NCBI GenBank assembly: GCA_019155205.2
Contig: JAHNZQ020000181.1
Location: forward strand, 1,269,140 to 1,290,973
Direction: 5' to 3'
Origin: Gracilaria vermiculophylla
Lineage: Eukaryota > Rhodophyta > Florideophyceae > Gracilariales > Gracilariaceae
DNA: 21,834 nt
Below are positions 9,450 to 19,481 of the stretch, one piece after another. The notes under the pieces are model-generated. The model searched no databases and had not been told where the DNA came from. It saw nothing but the letters and a program-made list of their open reading frames with translations. The position numbers were made by a program, and so were the translations under genes. The stretch's first letter is position 1, and each line of letters opens with the position of its first letter.

Positions 9450-10535
9450 AGGCTTGCACCTCGATGAGGAAGAGTCGTGTCGTATAGCGGCGATGATCGC
9501 ACGCCCGAGTCACCAGATTACTAAATACGGTCTCGAGAGCCCACACGCGCTGCTTGCGAATCTTTACCGTATCCTTCGGCGACCGTCCCTAACCTCCTCG
9601 AGATGGGTAATCGCACCCCCAGCCACCCCGCAAGGATTCCAACCGCATGCTGCTCGGTTTTAATCCCAAGGCACAGCCGCAAACCGCCTAAAGAGGAAGC
9701 ATCCAACGTGATACTTGAGGATGAGACAGCCGCTCATGCGGATACTCTGATCTCCGGCTCGCCCGATACGGGGCATCAAGTACTGACCTAACGACCAATT
9801 GGTGCCATGTTCCACGGACAGGCGCTGGTTCAGCCATGGCCGATCTATGACGCCATCATGGCGGCCGACCCGAGAACTCGGCGATGAATCCTGATGCTCA
9901 TGCGCGCTCCGTTGTTCCATCCAATCGTGGTCTACGAGGAATCGTTGGTTGACGAGTACGCCAATAATTTGGGTGACATTCCAGGAGGAATTCCTGGATT
10001 GGTTACCATATCTTAGGACTGCCGCACTTGCATCGCGGTACCGTCTTATGCAGTAATCCGCCGTCGCGGTGAATCCTGGGAAAACGCACACAGTGCATTG
10101 ATTCGAACTGCACACCTCCGATAGTTCTGGGCTCCCTTCGAGACCCTGATGGGAAACTGCACGTCCTTCGACGTCAAGTTTTACCGCACGCGCGGCGAAG
10201 TCGGGTACTATGCCATGCTTTATCAACTAAAAGTCATGGAGTGCCGGGGTCAGGTCCGGGTACACCAGGTGGCTTTTTGCTGGACGTGGCCTATAAATCC
10301 AGCCATAGTTTGGTACCTATCTCGGCAGAGCCGATTGCACTTCTTGCAGAATTTCATCTGCGAAGAGCGGCGTGGAGTGCTCGAACCGTCTTTTACATAC
10401 CGTTTCAGAACACGGAAATCGAGCGCATTGCGCCGCGTTGCGGCAGGTTGTGGTATGTCCTAATTCCAGATTGGCGGGCCCCTGTCGAGGCATGCTGGGA
10501 GTGTTTCATTGAGCTTCCCCCGGTCCTGAAGTAGA
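9450..10535 (+). pseudogene. Unidentified coding relic, possibly retroelement-derived
   Basis: One plus-strand frame translates into protein-like sequence for about 330 codons, broken by six stops (TGA 9465, TAA 9522, TAA 9789, TGA 9885, TAG 10014, TAG 10122). Visible stretches include GDDRTPESPDY, a Pro/Ser/Thr-rich part, HGQALVQPWPIYDAIMAA, APLFHPIVVYEESLVDEYAN, NNLGDIPGGIPGLVTIS and NCTSFDVKFYRTRGEVGYY. After about 10255 a second frame becomes more protein-like (PIALLAEFHLRRAAWSAR, VEACWECFIELPPVLK) and ends at a TAG near 10532. The acidic, Pro-rich start followed by a helical part could fit a Gag-type polyprotein, but I recognise no family. The 188-codon open minus-strand frame (10226-9660) is taken as a shadow because its translation looks less protein-like; this could be wrong. 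Confidence 0.4.
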
Positions 10536-11623
10536 TGGGCTCCGCCATGGTGCACGATCGCTATTCTTGGTACTCTTGAGGAGATAAGCGTGAAAGTCGG
10601 ACGGCATCAACCCGTAAGGTCCCATTGGGGTTTCATCCGCCGCAATAGTGGTGCAGATAAACGAACCGTACCACGCCTTTGCAGTGGATGGGAATCCCAT
10701 GGCTATAGTATGCGTGATATCAGAGAGCAATGTAAGACAGTCCACGCTTTCGGCTTTGCGAGTGCGACCGAGTATTCGGCTTCACGACACGCCAACCGAC
10801 GCCATGGCTAGAATTGCGAAAGTGGCCAGAACAACGATAGCCATGACCCGACATGGTGATACCCAACGGAGATTGAGCACGTGAGGGACAAGCAGGTGAG
10901 CTCTTTCAAACCGGCGCAGGGGCACGTGGTGAGTTACCATGACAGGATCCAGGCGCCCCGTCAGGAGTGGTGTACTCCTCCTCATCTGAAAGGACGGCTT
11001 CGAATTGCACGATTAGGCTCCGAACGGTCACCCTGGTGATGAGATTCACCGTCAGGTCGATAACGAGGTCAGCGCCCCGGAGCATTGCACACATAGAAAC
11101 GCCAGCAATGAGGTGATTGTTACCAGAGAACTGGTCTTCGTCTGTACTCAAACAGTTGCGAAAACGTAGGCAGCAATCGGTAAGGTCGAATGCATTTCCC
11201 GAACGGTAAGTCAGCAGAATTGCAATCACATTGGCATGAACGCGAGGAATGCGGCGCGCGCAGAAATCACCAAAAAAGGGTCACGAGAACGCGATTCTCT
11301 GGAAAAAGCAGCTTAGAGTCGCCACAGGAAAACAAATTGGTCGGCAGGGAGCCCAGTGTAGCGTAAGGAAAGGGAGATGCCAGGAAAGGCTGACGTCAGG
11401 GGATCCAAGTCACGGCAATAAAATCCGCGGAGCGCAAGCGACCAACAATTGCGCCCTCTGATGGAGAAAGGGACCCTCGCGTGAGCACGATGAGGAACGG
11501 AGTACGACCACCAAAGTCAGGGATATGACGGTCTCCAGTTGGTCCGTACGCAATCGCACAATTGAAGGCGAGCCCTCAGAGTTAGGAAGAGCGCGTATCG
11601 CGCAAACCAGACTTAATATGACA
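10536..11623. other. Unassigned GC-rich stretch with open frames on both strands
   Basis: No family was recognised. A plus-strand frame at 10648-10884 (VQINEPYHAFAVDGNPMAIV...) and a minus-strand frame at 11229-10906 (LRGADLVIDLTVNLITRVTV..., then an acidic tail) both look somewhat protein-like. The GC-rich setting continuing from 9450 suggests more of the same retroelement relic. A retropepsin-like DTG or DSG motif was looked for in these frames and not found. Confidence 0.3.
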
Positions 11624-11625
11624 TA

Positions 11626-12000
11626 CAGTGCGTTTCAAATTCAAACCACGCCTAAAAAACGCGCCGTAGAAGTACTGTAATGCACCTCTTGCATAACATT
11701 TAAGTAAAAACCGTTTCATAATCATAACAATTCATCAATAACATTCATCAGTATGGCTCGAGGATCACCTCGCAGGCGCTCCGAAAAGCTTGAAATCGTA
11801 CAATTGGAAGCTAATGGAAAACCATATGCTGGACCTGGACGACATTTGAAGCGTAATCCGGTCACCGCTCTCCGTTTTCTTAAAATTCAGCAACTTATGG
11901 AATAAGAAACTATGAATGGCGTCCACACCTTCCCAATCCTGCAGATAAACATGATATAGAACAGAAACTGTGTCCAGGAAAAGCTTCGTGCAAGAAAATT
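11626..12000 (+). mobile_element. Tc1/mariner relic, 5' end with transposase HTH, copy 1
   Basis: A TA at 11624-11625 is followed by CAGTGCGTTTCAAA, matching the start of the second copy at 19482. At 11753, 127 bp further on, an ATG opens MARGSPRRRSEKLEIVQLEA followed by NGKPYAG and RHLKRNPVTALRFLK. This is the N-terminal helix-turn-helix of a Tc1/mariner-type transposase, which binds the terminal repeats. The frame degenerates after about 11890. No catalytic DDE part or 3' inverted repeat could be identified, so the right border is arbitrary and the copy is truncated. Confidence 0.65.
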
Positions 12001-12324
12001 GCAAAAGGCTTTAAACCTAAATGTATCTAATTCCACAATATAGCGGAAAACAAATAAGAACAATTGTTTAAGTACAAAAAGAAGAAGAAAAAATTCGTTC
12101 TAGAAAATTATCATAATAAAAAAAGGATATCTTGGTGTGCACACATTGCGCATTAGATAGATCAGTGGGACACATTCCTTTTTTTTAAAAAAAAATCAAC
12201 TTGGATGCTTCGGATTGTTTTACATTTTATTGGAATGATCTTAGAAAATAACGCTCTGAATTGTATACAAAACACTCTGGAGGGGTTTTGGAAATGGCAT
12301 GGTCTCAAAAATGAAAAAACTGAA
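12001..12324. other. AT-rich sequence without recognised gene
   Basis: This is A/T-rich sequence between the mariner relic and the plus-strand repeat, including a T-run followed directly by an A-run near 12179-12197. It may contain the decayed 3' part of the mariner copy. A 67-codon plus frame at 12205-12408 has no recognisable content. Confidence 0.35.
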
Positions 12325-13192
12325 GTGCAAAGACCTCCAGAGAGGTTTTTCTTGGCATTTTGCCGATTCACCGGATTCCGGATACGCCGTATGTATGAGA
12401 ATGGTTAACGTCGCAGGCGCAATTTACGTCCGTTTGCACGGTGGATGACGGAGTAGCCGGAATGGCGCGTGTCGCGGGACGTGGCACGCGTGCTGGATGG
12501 CCTCCCGGCACCCGTGCGGCAGCCGCGCGCGGCCCGCTGGTTACAGTATGGTTGCCGGATGGTACCTGCCTTGCACAGTTATTTTAGTGTCTTTGGTATT
12601 TATTTATTTCGGCCATCTTGGCCTTAGCGCTATAGTATTTAGCGGGATGGCACTCCGGCCGTCGCGCCGAGTTAACCAATGCAAGCGGCATCTTCGGTAT
12701 GAACTTGCCGACCACGCGGGTAACTCTCACCACCGTGGTGAAGTACGCCGTAGATTACGGAATTCAACCACCCGTGACGCCGAGAACCATGGTTTTGAGT
12801 ATTCTTCCGTTCCTTCAGGTTCGCCTTCGTACGAGGCTAGCCCCAGCCGACCTCCGGTTTATCCCTTTCCGGGCCACGTCCACCACCTGCACATCGCGGC
12901 CTGCCCGATACCCACACGACCCGAGATATTACACCGCCGCACCGAGATAGCCCGATATGTTACAGAGACATCTCACCGAACCTACAGAAACTGCCTCAAT
13001 CACAGGACTTGCCGAATCCCCAGTTTTACCGTTTGTCTCCCTCTTGCACCCGTCGCAACGACTTGGCCTTGGAGTTACACCCGGCTCGTGTGCCTCGTCT
13101 GAGAAAGGCTCTGCTTCTGAACCGCCTCGCGAGAGGAAGGTTCCAAACATCCTACGTGGTACTTTCCTCTTTGGGGCATCGTACTACATAAA
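12325..13192 (+). repeat. Retroelement-like repeat, inverted relative of 8567-9425
   Basis: This is the plus-strand relative of the minus-strand block at 8567-9425. An open frame from 12497 covers 201 codons (RYELADHAGNSHHRGEVRR, STTRDAENHGFEYSS, SPSRPPVYPFPGHVHH). From about 12957 another frame carries a Ser/Glu-rich, gag-like stretch (TPGSCASSEKGSASEPPRER, KVPNILRGT), matching TPSEDSSGSEPFRERTVR in the other copy. A frame change separates the two stretches in this copy. The preceding 160 bp include a GTGGCACGCGTGC block and a TATTTATTTATTT tract typical of the LTR-like pieces elsewhere in the window. The function of any product is unknown. Confidence 0.5.
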
Positions 13193-13809
13193 AGATTCCG
13201 AAAGGACATATCAGCATTCTGAATACTTGTTGCACGCAATAACCGGTACGCGAATAATAAGCATTAGAAGAATCCTGTATCAGTGCTAAACTACGACCTG
13301 AATAGGGCGTGAAACCTTTTGATTTGTTACTGTAGTGCATAAGCCCGTAAGCGGGATAGCACACGAAGACATCCGAATCTTCCTCCGTAGAGGTAGTTCG
13401 GCGGTAGAGCGCTCTCGAGGGAACAAAACGACAATTTCGGGTGTGAGACCGAGGTTTCTCGCTCACCACCTGGCGGGAGAGGTATAAAAAAGATCCCCAC
13501 TAGGTACGTGTGTGAGCGTGCGGTGCCTCCCAAGAGAAGAGAGATGGGAAAGGAAGGGGAAGCGCGGGTCGCGAGATCCATGAGGTGGAGGTTTTACCAA
13601 CAAGGTGGTAAGAAGGGGGGTAGACGTAAGGCAAACAACGGCAAACCGTAAAGATCCTTGTAAAAGCAGCGGGCACAGTGACACTGGTAATTTACACAAG
13701 TATGGGCGCTCTCAGCGAACAAGGCGAATGAGCAACCGTGCGGTACGGGATATCCCGCGCAAGAGGCAAATACCAACGTAGGCGGAAGGGCCAGAGCCAG
13801 AACCCTTAT
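13193..13809. other. LTR- or leader-like sequence without recognised gene
   Basis: No coding content is recognised. A TATAAAAAA box at 13483-13491 on the plus strand, a CTGTAGTGC motif near 13332 and GC-rich flanks suggest LTR or leader sequence, but repeat borders were not found. The long minus-strand frames (13152-13469, 13327-13581) carry no known motif. Confidence 0.3.
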
Positions 13810-13890
13810 TACCGTTTTTTGGGGGCTGCGGCATGGATACTGGCGCCCTCAGGGCGCCAGTATCCATGCCGCAGCCCCCAAAAAACGGTA
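13810..13890. repeat. Perfect inverted repeat, 40-nt arms, 1-nt centre
   Basis: Bases 13810-13849 are the exact reverse complement of 13851-13890, with a single C at 13850 between them. The arms start TACCGTTTTTTGGGGG and meet at GGCGCCCT-C-AGGGCGCC. There is no mismatch in 40 pairs, and the match stops at the next outer pair. Such a structure could extrude a cruciform or form a hairpin RNA, and can also arise as an assembly or foldback artefact. Confidence 0.95.
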
Positions 13891-13892
13891 CA

Positions 13893-13955
13893 ACTTACTT
13901 AATTAGCACTGTAGTGCTGAAGGGCCTTCAGCACTACAGTGCTAATTAAGTAAGT
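13893..13955. repeat. Perfect inverted repeat, 31-nt arms, 1-nt centre
   Basis: Bases 13893-13923 are the exact reverse complement of 13925-13955 around a single G at 13924. It begins two bases after the preceding palindrome ends. Each arm contains TAATTAGCACTGTAGTGC or its complement, and the right half (GCACTACAGTGCTAATTA) recurs with one change at 20086-20103. Confidence 0.95.
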
Positions 13956-14170
13956 AGGTAAAACCCTAAAACAATTAATAAATAAATAAACACCCGGCCA
14001 TTTGGGCCCGCACCCGTGCATAGTACCGGGCACCGGACCTTCCGGGAGCTCCCTGTGCCACGCGTGTAGGACACGTGCCGTCGACCACTTACGTCGGACG
14101 TAGTCATCTTTATCCTCTCCTACGGATTCCACTGTACGTGCCTCTATGCGGGAATACCGGGGAAAACTGG
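13956..14170 (-). other. LTR-like fragment
   Basis: This fragment contains an AATAAATAAATAAA tract (13977-13990) and an ACGCGTGT...ACACGTGC block (14060-14078), like the region behind the left-edge gag-like frame (1637-1701). The shared order suggests the same kind of LTR, with coding direction on the minus strand. No borders were identified. Confidence 0.3.
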
Positions 14171-16299
14171 CATGTACTTCAGTTAGAATATGCTTCATTC
14201 GCTACTACAGAACACCAACGTGGAAGATCTTCGCCATGTAATAAAGGAAACATTTTTCTCTATCTAAACGCGGTTGAGTCATGAGTGCGACCAGAATGCC
14301 GAGCCGAAATAAACGAAAACTTATTGTCAGCTTGCACAGCAGCTCGAACATAAAATGATAAAACGTTCCTGCGATTGTAATACTGTATGGGATCTTTCGC
14401 ATCCCGCAGAGATGGGCGACGTACTTTGATGCGGATTTCGTCTCATGCAGTGTCATATCCAAAAAACAGATTGCTTTTGAAAAGATGTGGTACACTGTTT
14501 AGCATCCGATTTAATACGGCCAAGATAGATTTAGATAGCTTGCTCCAGCTAAACGTCTAAAAGTAACAAACAACATCAACCGTGGATGCAAAAAGCGCGC
14601 TAAGTTAGATTTGTTGTGATGTCGTCGCTGTAAATGAGGCTTTAACCTGTTGAGAAAAAGATGTATTTGCGATAAAAAAAAGAAGATACACTCGTTTGAA
14701 CATAGACCACAGCAAAGATGCCACATGAGCTTTTGCATCAAAAGCCTTTGTCGGAATTACGACGTGAAGCGCCCGGACGTGGGCCTCAGACAGTGCGGCG
14801 AGTGTTGCAGTGAAAATGAGATAAAAAACGCATAGCACTGTTTTTCGATGCCTCTTGTTTCGGGTTCTGTTGTATCGTAATGCATGGTTTCGGAGTGTGA
14901 GGAGGAAACTATCAGTAGTGGAAGAAAATTTGTTTTCAACCATGGGAAACGAGAGAAGTATGAATGGTCTCGGTCAACAGGTGGTGCTGTGCTGTCGATC
15001 TTCGTCCTTTTCTTTTGCAAAGAATCGAAAACTGGACCAAATTCTAAGCATTGTAATTTCCTTGTTCACAATTTCGGTGTAAACAAAGGCATAGAACGGC
15101 CCGTAGTTATGTATTCAGCGATAGTGGCAATAGGCTCGCACTGTAGCTTGGAACAGTTGCACACGTGTGTCGGCCGACAGCCGTCGAGCCCACTCACCCT
15201 TAATGTGAGCGTCAAGCTCGACCTCGTCCCATCATTTAAAGGGGGCACCATTTGGACTATGCAAAGACCGCACTGTTTCTACAGTCAACCCCGCATGGTA
15301 GTCAGTCCCCATCAGGCATTACATACTATCGCCACGCTGCCTACACACGCCTCCACAGTTGTGCTAGTAAGTTGGCCCACCATCTCGTGCCTACAGCAAC
15401 TCGGTTCTGTCACTACCTCCTCGGTCCCGCTATCTTTCACTCCTAGGTGGAGCCCAAGTGTTCTTTTTAGACCCATAGTCCCCCAGAACTACCCTCCATG
15501 TGTAGCATTCACTTTGATAGTACGACAAACTCCATCGGTCATCCCTCAGAGGTCGTCAGGACAGAAAAAAAGCCGTTCCGTACCCACGAAAGGAAATCAA
15601 AGCCGGACCGGCCCGTAGAGTTGTTGCAAATGACCAATTGGTTGGGGGTTTGCACATGTTGAACCGCAGAGTGGCGTTTGATGGGCGAATTTGACGATAC
15701 AAATGATGTTCGGGAAAAGAGAACTTGAGACAAGCCATGGGCGTGAGACCCTATAAACCTCAAAGTAGCAAGCACAGCGAGTCCGTTTACAAAGGAAACG
15801 TTTTGTGTAGAAACTTAATCTCAGCTCAGGAATAGAGTGAGATACTAACAAGAAGAAGAAGGAAAGGAAAAGATCGTTGACATAGAAACGCAGAAAAAAA
15901 CTGAGAGATCTACATTTGGCGGTAGAAGAGGTTGCATCTCCACAAAAACGACAGATTAGCTTGTTACATGTCAAAGAATTATATATACGATATCTCAACT
16001 TTGACGTAATGCACTGCTCTTGACGTTGTTGGTCTACAGGCTTATTCACACTTCGAGCAACTAAGTAACTAAGTTTCTGGCGGTACAAAGAGATAAACCA
16101 TATCACTTTCCTCGAAATAAAAAAGATTCAAAACGGTGCACTAGAATTTTTCAAGGCGATGATCTTCCACCCTTCTCTTCTAAACGGAATTTTAACCTAC
16201 TGATAAATGCATCACAACGGCGATGGCATACAGAAGTATAAGAAATGGAACACTTACGAATACCGTTTCATGACAATCACAAAGGCGATGGAACCTACC
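14171..16299. other. No recognised gene; one ATG-started frame of 244 codons
   Basis: Nothing here could be assigned to a family. The longest frame is on the plus strand at 14884-15618 (starts MVSECEEETISSGRKFVFNH, followed by a Cys/Trp-containing stretch and a Ser/Pro/Thr-rich C-terminal half). The first 50 residues are faintly reminiscent of a FLYWCH-type zinc finger of MULE elements, but the Cys/His spacing is not convincing. Minus-strand frames at 14205-14943 and 15597-16106 are hydrophobic or Cys-rich without a known motif. Introns cannot be excluded. Confidence 0.3.
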
Positions 16300-16301
16300 T
16301 A

Positions 16302-16333
16302 GTGTCTACTAGGCCAGCGACCTCATATGAGGT
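16302..16333 (+). repeat. Left terminal inverted repeat of the piggyBac-type element
   Basis: It pairs with 19415-19446 (26/32). It contains the self-complementary ACCTCATATGAGGT at its inner end and is flanked outside by TA. Confidence 0.7.
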
Positions 16334-17142
16334 GAATTTTACTTTTTTTCAAGTTGTACCAAAACATTGAAAAACTTCCCATTCTCTTTTCAATATGATA
16401 TCTATATCGTGTTTTTTAGACCGGCAGCGCCGAACCATGTCCACAGCACACAACCAACATTTATAGCTGTTGAATCAGTGGCGGTTGTCCACAACATCCG
16501 TAAATTGGTGCCATGAAGACAGATCTTTGTAGAACTTGAGAACTTGACTAGCTCCGTAGGCCATTTTTCAAGTTTAAAAATCGAAATGTAAGGTCGTACT
16601 GATCAAATATTATTTATTTTTAAATTTTGCCTGATGATGCGCTGACTTCATGTGAGGTTAGAGCGCCATCACGCAAAAGTAAAAGTTAAAAAGTGGAATT
16701 TGACCCGTAGACGAATATTTTGAAAATTTTATATTTATAAACCTGTTCTCCAGGATTGCCTGTGAACAATAAATGGCTGTAGACCACGCCATGAACTATC
16801 ACAGCAGCTCAGTGGTCATCAGGCTACAGGCAAGCAACAAATCCTTAGTTCTAACCTCGCTGAGTTTCTAAAAACTCAAAAACTCCTTCCGGAGCTCACT
16901 ATTCTTAAAAATAATTAAACTCTCAGAACGTTTTCAATACCCACTTGAACGGCAAACAGAACAAGGTGACATCTGTTACAGGGGCAGTTTTGTAATAGAG
17001 TTTAAATAATCTATCAAGGCAAAATAACGGGAATTGGACTAGTAGGGGGCTTAAAGTAAAAGAACCTTTGTTCGACTTTTGCATTGAAATTGTTGAATCT
17101 TACTTAAAAAAACGAATGCTGTCTACGTTGTTGACATTTCTT

Positions 17143-19241
17143 TTAGATACTATGCTTCATTATACCGTGACACTCCTCAATGTGTTTCATGAAACGATCT
17201 CTGTTCGTACCAGTGTGACATAAAAAAAGTTCTTCTTCTTTCCTTGAATTGCATCCAGAACATAAAAACTTCGATTTCGTACTACCTCTGCAATAACTGC
17301 ATCGTTCTTGATATAAGGCCTTTGTAATCATTCCATTTTTTTTCCTTCTTTTATTTATTTGCATTAAATGCAAGCCTGTGCCAGCAAACATTGGCTCATC
17401 ATTATTATTTCATTTTCCGTTTCATTTCTGTTCATTAATCGAGTGGTGTCCCAAATATTTTCTATTAATTCATCGGCCCGCTCACCATAAAAATTATGTG
17501 GACTTCTAACGCTTCTGCTTCCATTTGATGCCGTATACAGTTTCCATGCATCCACCACCCAAATTGCTGAAAGGGAGCAATTGACTCGAAATGACCACTC
17601 TTTCACTTCTTTTTTCTTTTCAATATTTAAAACATCTTGTTGGCATCTTTTATGGTGATTAATCATTGAAAATGTTTTGTAATGTTCTTCAGAAATCTAA
17701 GGAGTTGCAACCTCAAATTCCATTTTCTTAGAAATAGTTCCCTCTCGTCTCCATCTCTCCATAACAATAGGAGTACCTGGATGGACCGTGCCTGAGATTG
17801 AAAAATAATACTTTCTGTCTCGATCCATCCACATTACGGCCATTATGTCACTGTTGGGGACATTTCCTTTTTACACCATATATATAAAGTCGCCTCTGTT
17901 CCTTAAAATTATTTCAGGTAAGCGCTTTATAGGAAATTCCCGAGATGAATTTTTGATTACTTCAGTACATCTCGACCCTTTTTCCGTGAGTGCTTTAGCA
18001 GTATTGACGGATGCAAAAAACGAATCAGCACTTACGTAATGATCTGCTTCAAACCAAGGTTGTACTAGACGGAGTAGAATAACCATTCCATAAGAAATAT
18101 TGGAATCAAAATACTATTCCAGAATATTAGCACCCATATTGAGTTCAATTTGCAGCACTTTACCACTTCGTCCACAACAAACAGCTCTCATTTCAAGACG
18201 ATTTTCGGGCTTTTTATTCAATGCTGTATAATACGGAAGCCCCACATCAATCCAATGCCCTCCTAATCCGTACCACCGTGACATACCTTCGTCAAAACGT
18301 AAAGCATGTGATGGCGTGACAAAAGAACGGTGATGACTATTGACCGCCTCCACAAAATTGGCTATGAGAGACCATCTTACGATTCCTTGCTCTTCAATCA
18401 CACCATTTCCACTAAAACATATGCCACTTCTAAGCGATTCGAATCTGTTTCGTGACATAAGAAGCCCAATTTTAGGTTGTGGAATGAATTTAGAAAAAGG
18501 CTCAGTGCTCCACAGACCGCGTCTGTTCGAAAACTCATTGCGAGTCATTAAAATAAGAACTCCGAAAATTTTGAGCACCTCCTCTTCTGATGTCCACCAT
18601 GCGCCTTTGCTTTTCAGTTGAATATTTGTTCTGCTCACGATAAATTTCAAATGATGCATGGGAAACATCCATAAAATGAAATCCAATGTAGTTATTCCTG
18701 AAGGAGCGTGACGTGGTGAGAAAAAATCTCCTGCTGAGCCAATAACTTTCCACTGATGCATTTGCATACAACCATTCAGAGGACTCAACGTCGTACATGT
18801 TTCCCATTTTCGACCATGAGCAGAAGTTGATTGGCAAAGTGCATGCAGAATATGATTATTTGGCTGCTCTTGCAGATTTTGTATATTTAGCGGTGTAAAA
18901 ATAGCTTCCCCTTCAGCAGTTTCGATATTCCTCGAGTCGACCGCATGATTTTGTTCTTCTGCAGCGTGCGGAGTCTCATCAACACCAGTACTGAGTTTGA
19001 CACTGGAAAAATGTAAAGTGACTACTTTCTCACGATTTGGGAAACTGAAGTTTAAGGTCAAGAATATGAAATTTCGATTGTTGATTCTGCAAACATCAAA
19101 GTTTTGAAATGTTCCTCGGACCGTTGTGGAATTCTACAAAGATCTATAATAGCGTTTACATTCCGCGTCACTGGTAACCAGGCGAGTGCGGATGTTGACA
19201 GTTGTTCGAGCAGTTCTTCGAGGATCTGTGGACGATGTCAT
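17143..19241 (-). pseudogene. piggyBac transposase (DDE_Tnp_1_7 type), nearly full length, inactivated
   Basis: The start chosen is the ATG at 19241-19239 (MTSSTDPRRTARTTVNIRTR). One frame then runs to about 17393, broken by TAG 19134-19136, TAG 18114-18116, TAA 17871-17873 and TAG 17697-17699. A single frameshift near 17392 leads to the C-terminal part ending at 17143. In order: a Ser/Glu-rich N-terminus, the catalytic core with RFDEGMSRWYGLGGHWIDVG (first Asp), PENRLEMRAVCCGRSGKVLQ, then VSADSFFASVNTAKAL (second Asp), VMWMDRDRKYYFSISGT, MINHHKRCQQDVLN, and a Cys/His-rich zinc-binding tail (CSYC, CSGC, LFLCHTGTNRDRFMKHIEEC). At the site where the family usually carries the third acidic residue (a D-x-H/x-D-type motif) this copy reads INHH, so Asp may be replaced by Asn. 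Total length of about 700 residues is at the upper end for piggyBac-like proteins. Confidence 0.85.
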
Positions 19242-19414
19242 GGTTTATGAATGTTGTTGACGGCTCTGATTGATGTAACAGTAACAATTCACCCTTGGTT
19301 GTTGTGGACACAGTTCAGCTCTGCCGGCGTTGACAACATGATAAAGATATCAGAACAGAAAAAAACAGGGAAAAGTTTTCATGTTTTCACATAATTATAA
19401 AGTAATTAAAAATG

Positions 19415-19446
19415 ACCTTATATGAGGTTGCTGGTCAGATAGACAC
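19415..19446 (-). repeat. Right terminal inverted repeat of the piggyBac-type element
   Basis: It pairs with 16302-16333 (26/32). Its inner ACCTTATATGAGGT is the same palindrome with one change; it is flanked outside by TA at 19447-19448. Confidence 0.7.
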
Positions 19447-19481
19447 TACTGTGCGAAAGTGCCTTGCATCTAAACCAAGTA

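Larger units (their letters stand above)
16302..19446 (-). mobile_element. piggyBac-type DNA transposon relic bounded by 32-bp inverted repeats
   Basis: Bases 16302-16333 and 19415-19446 are inverted repeats, 26 of 32 positions matching without gaps. Both begin GTGTCTA at the outside and contain CCAGC and ACCTCATAT, and the left copy includes a perfect 14-bp palindrome. TA flanks each end (16300-16301 and 19447-19448). The 3.1-kb interval holds one transposase on the minus strand starting 174 bp inside the right repeat, plus about 810 bp of non-coding AT-rich DNA next to the left repeat, where a related GACTTCATGTGAGGT-like block sits near 16644. PiggyBac elements normally target TTAA, which is not seen at these flanks. 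Confidence 0.65.

Noticed and set aside
9660..10226. 188-codon minus-strand frame as the real gene of this stretch
   Set aside because: The plus-strand frame, though broken by stops, reads far more like a protein; the minus frame lacks any motif. This is a judgement, not a proof.
11765..12004. Minus-strand 79-codon frame
   Set aside because: It is antisense to the Tc1/mariner HTH region and has no motif of its own.
13810..13955. Bacterial-type terminators or CRISPR-like repeats
   Set aside because: The palindromes are two different sequences, not regularly spaced repeats with spacers, and the context is a eukaryotic repeat region.
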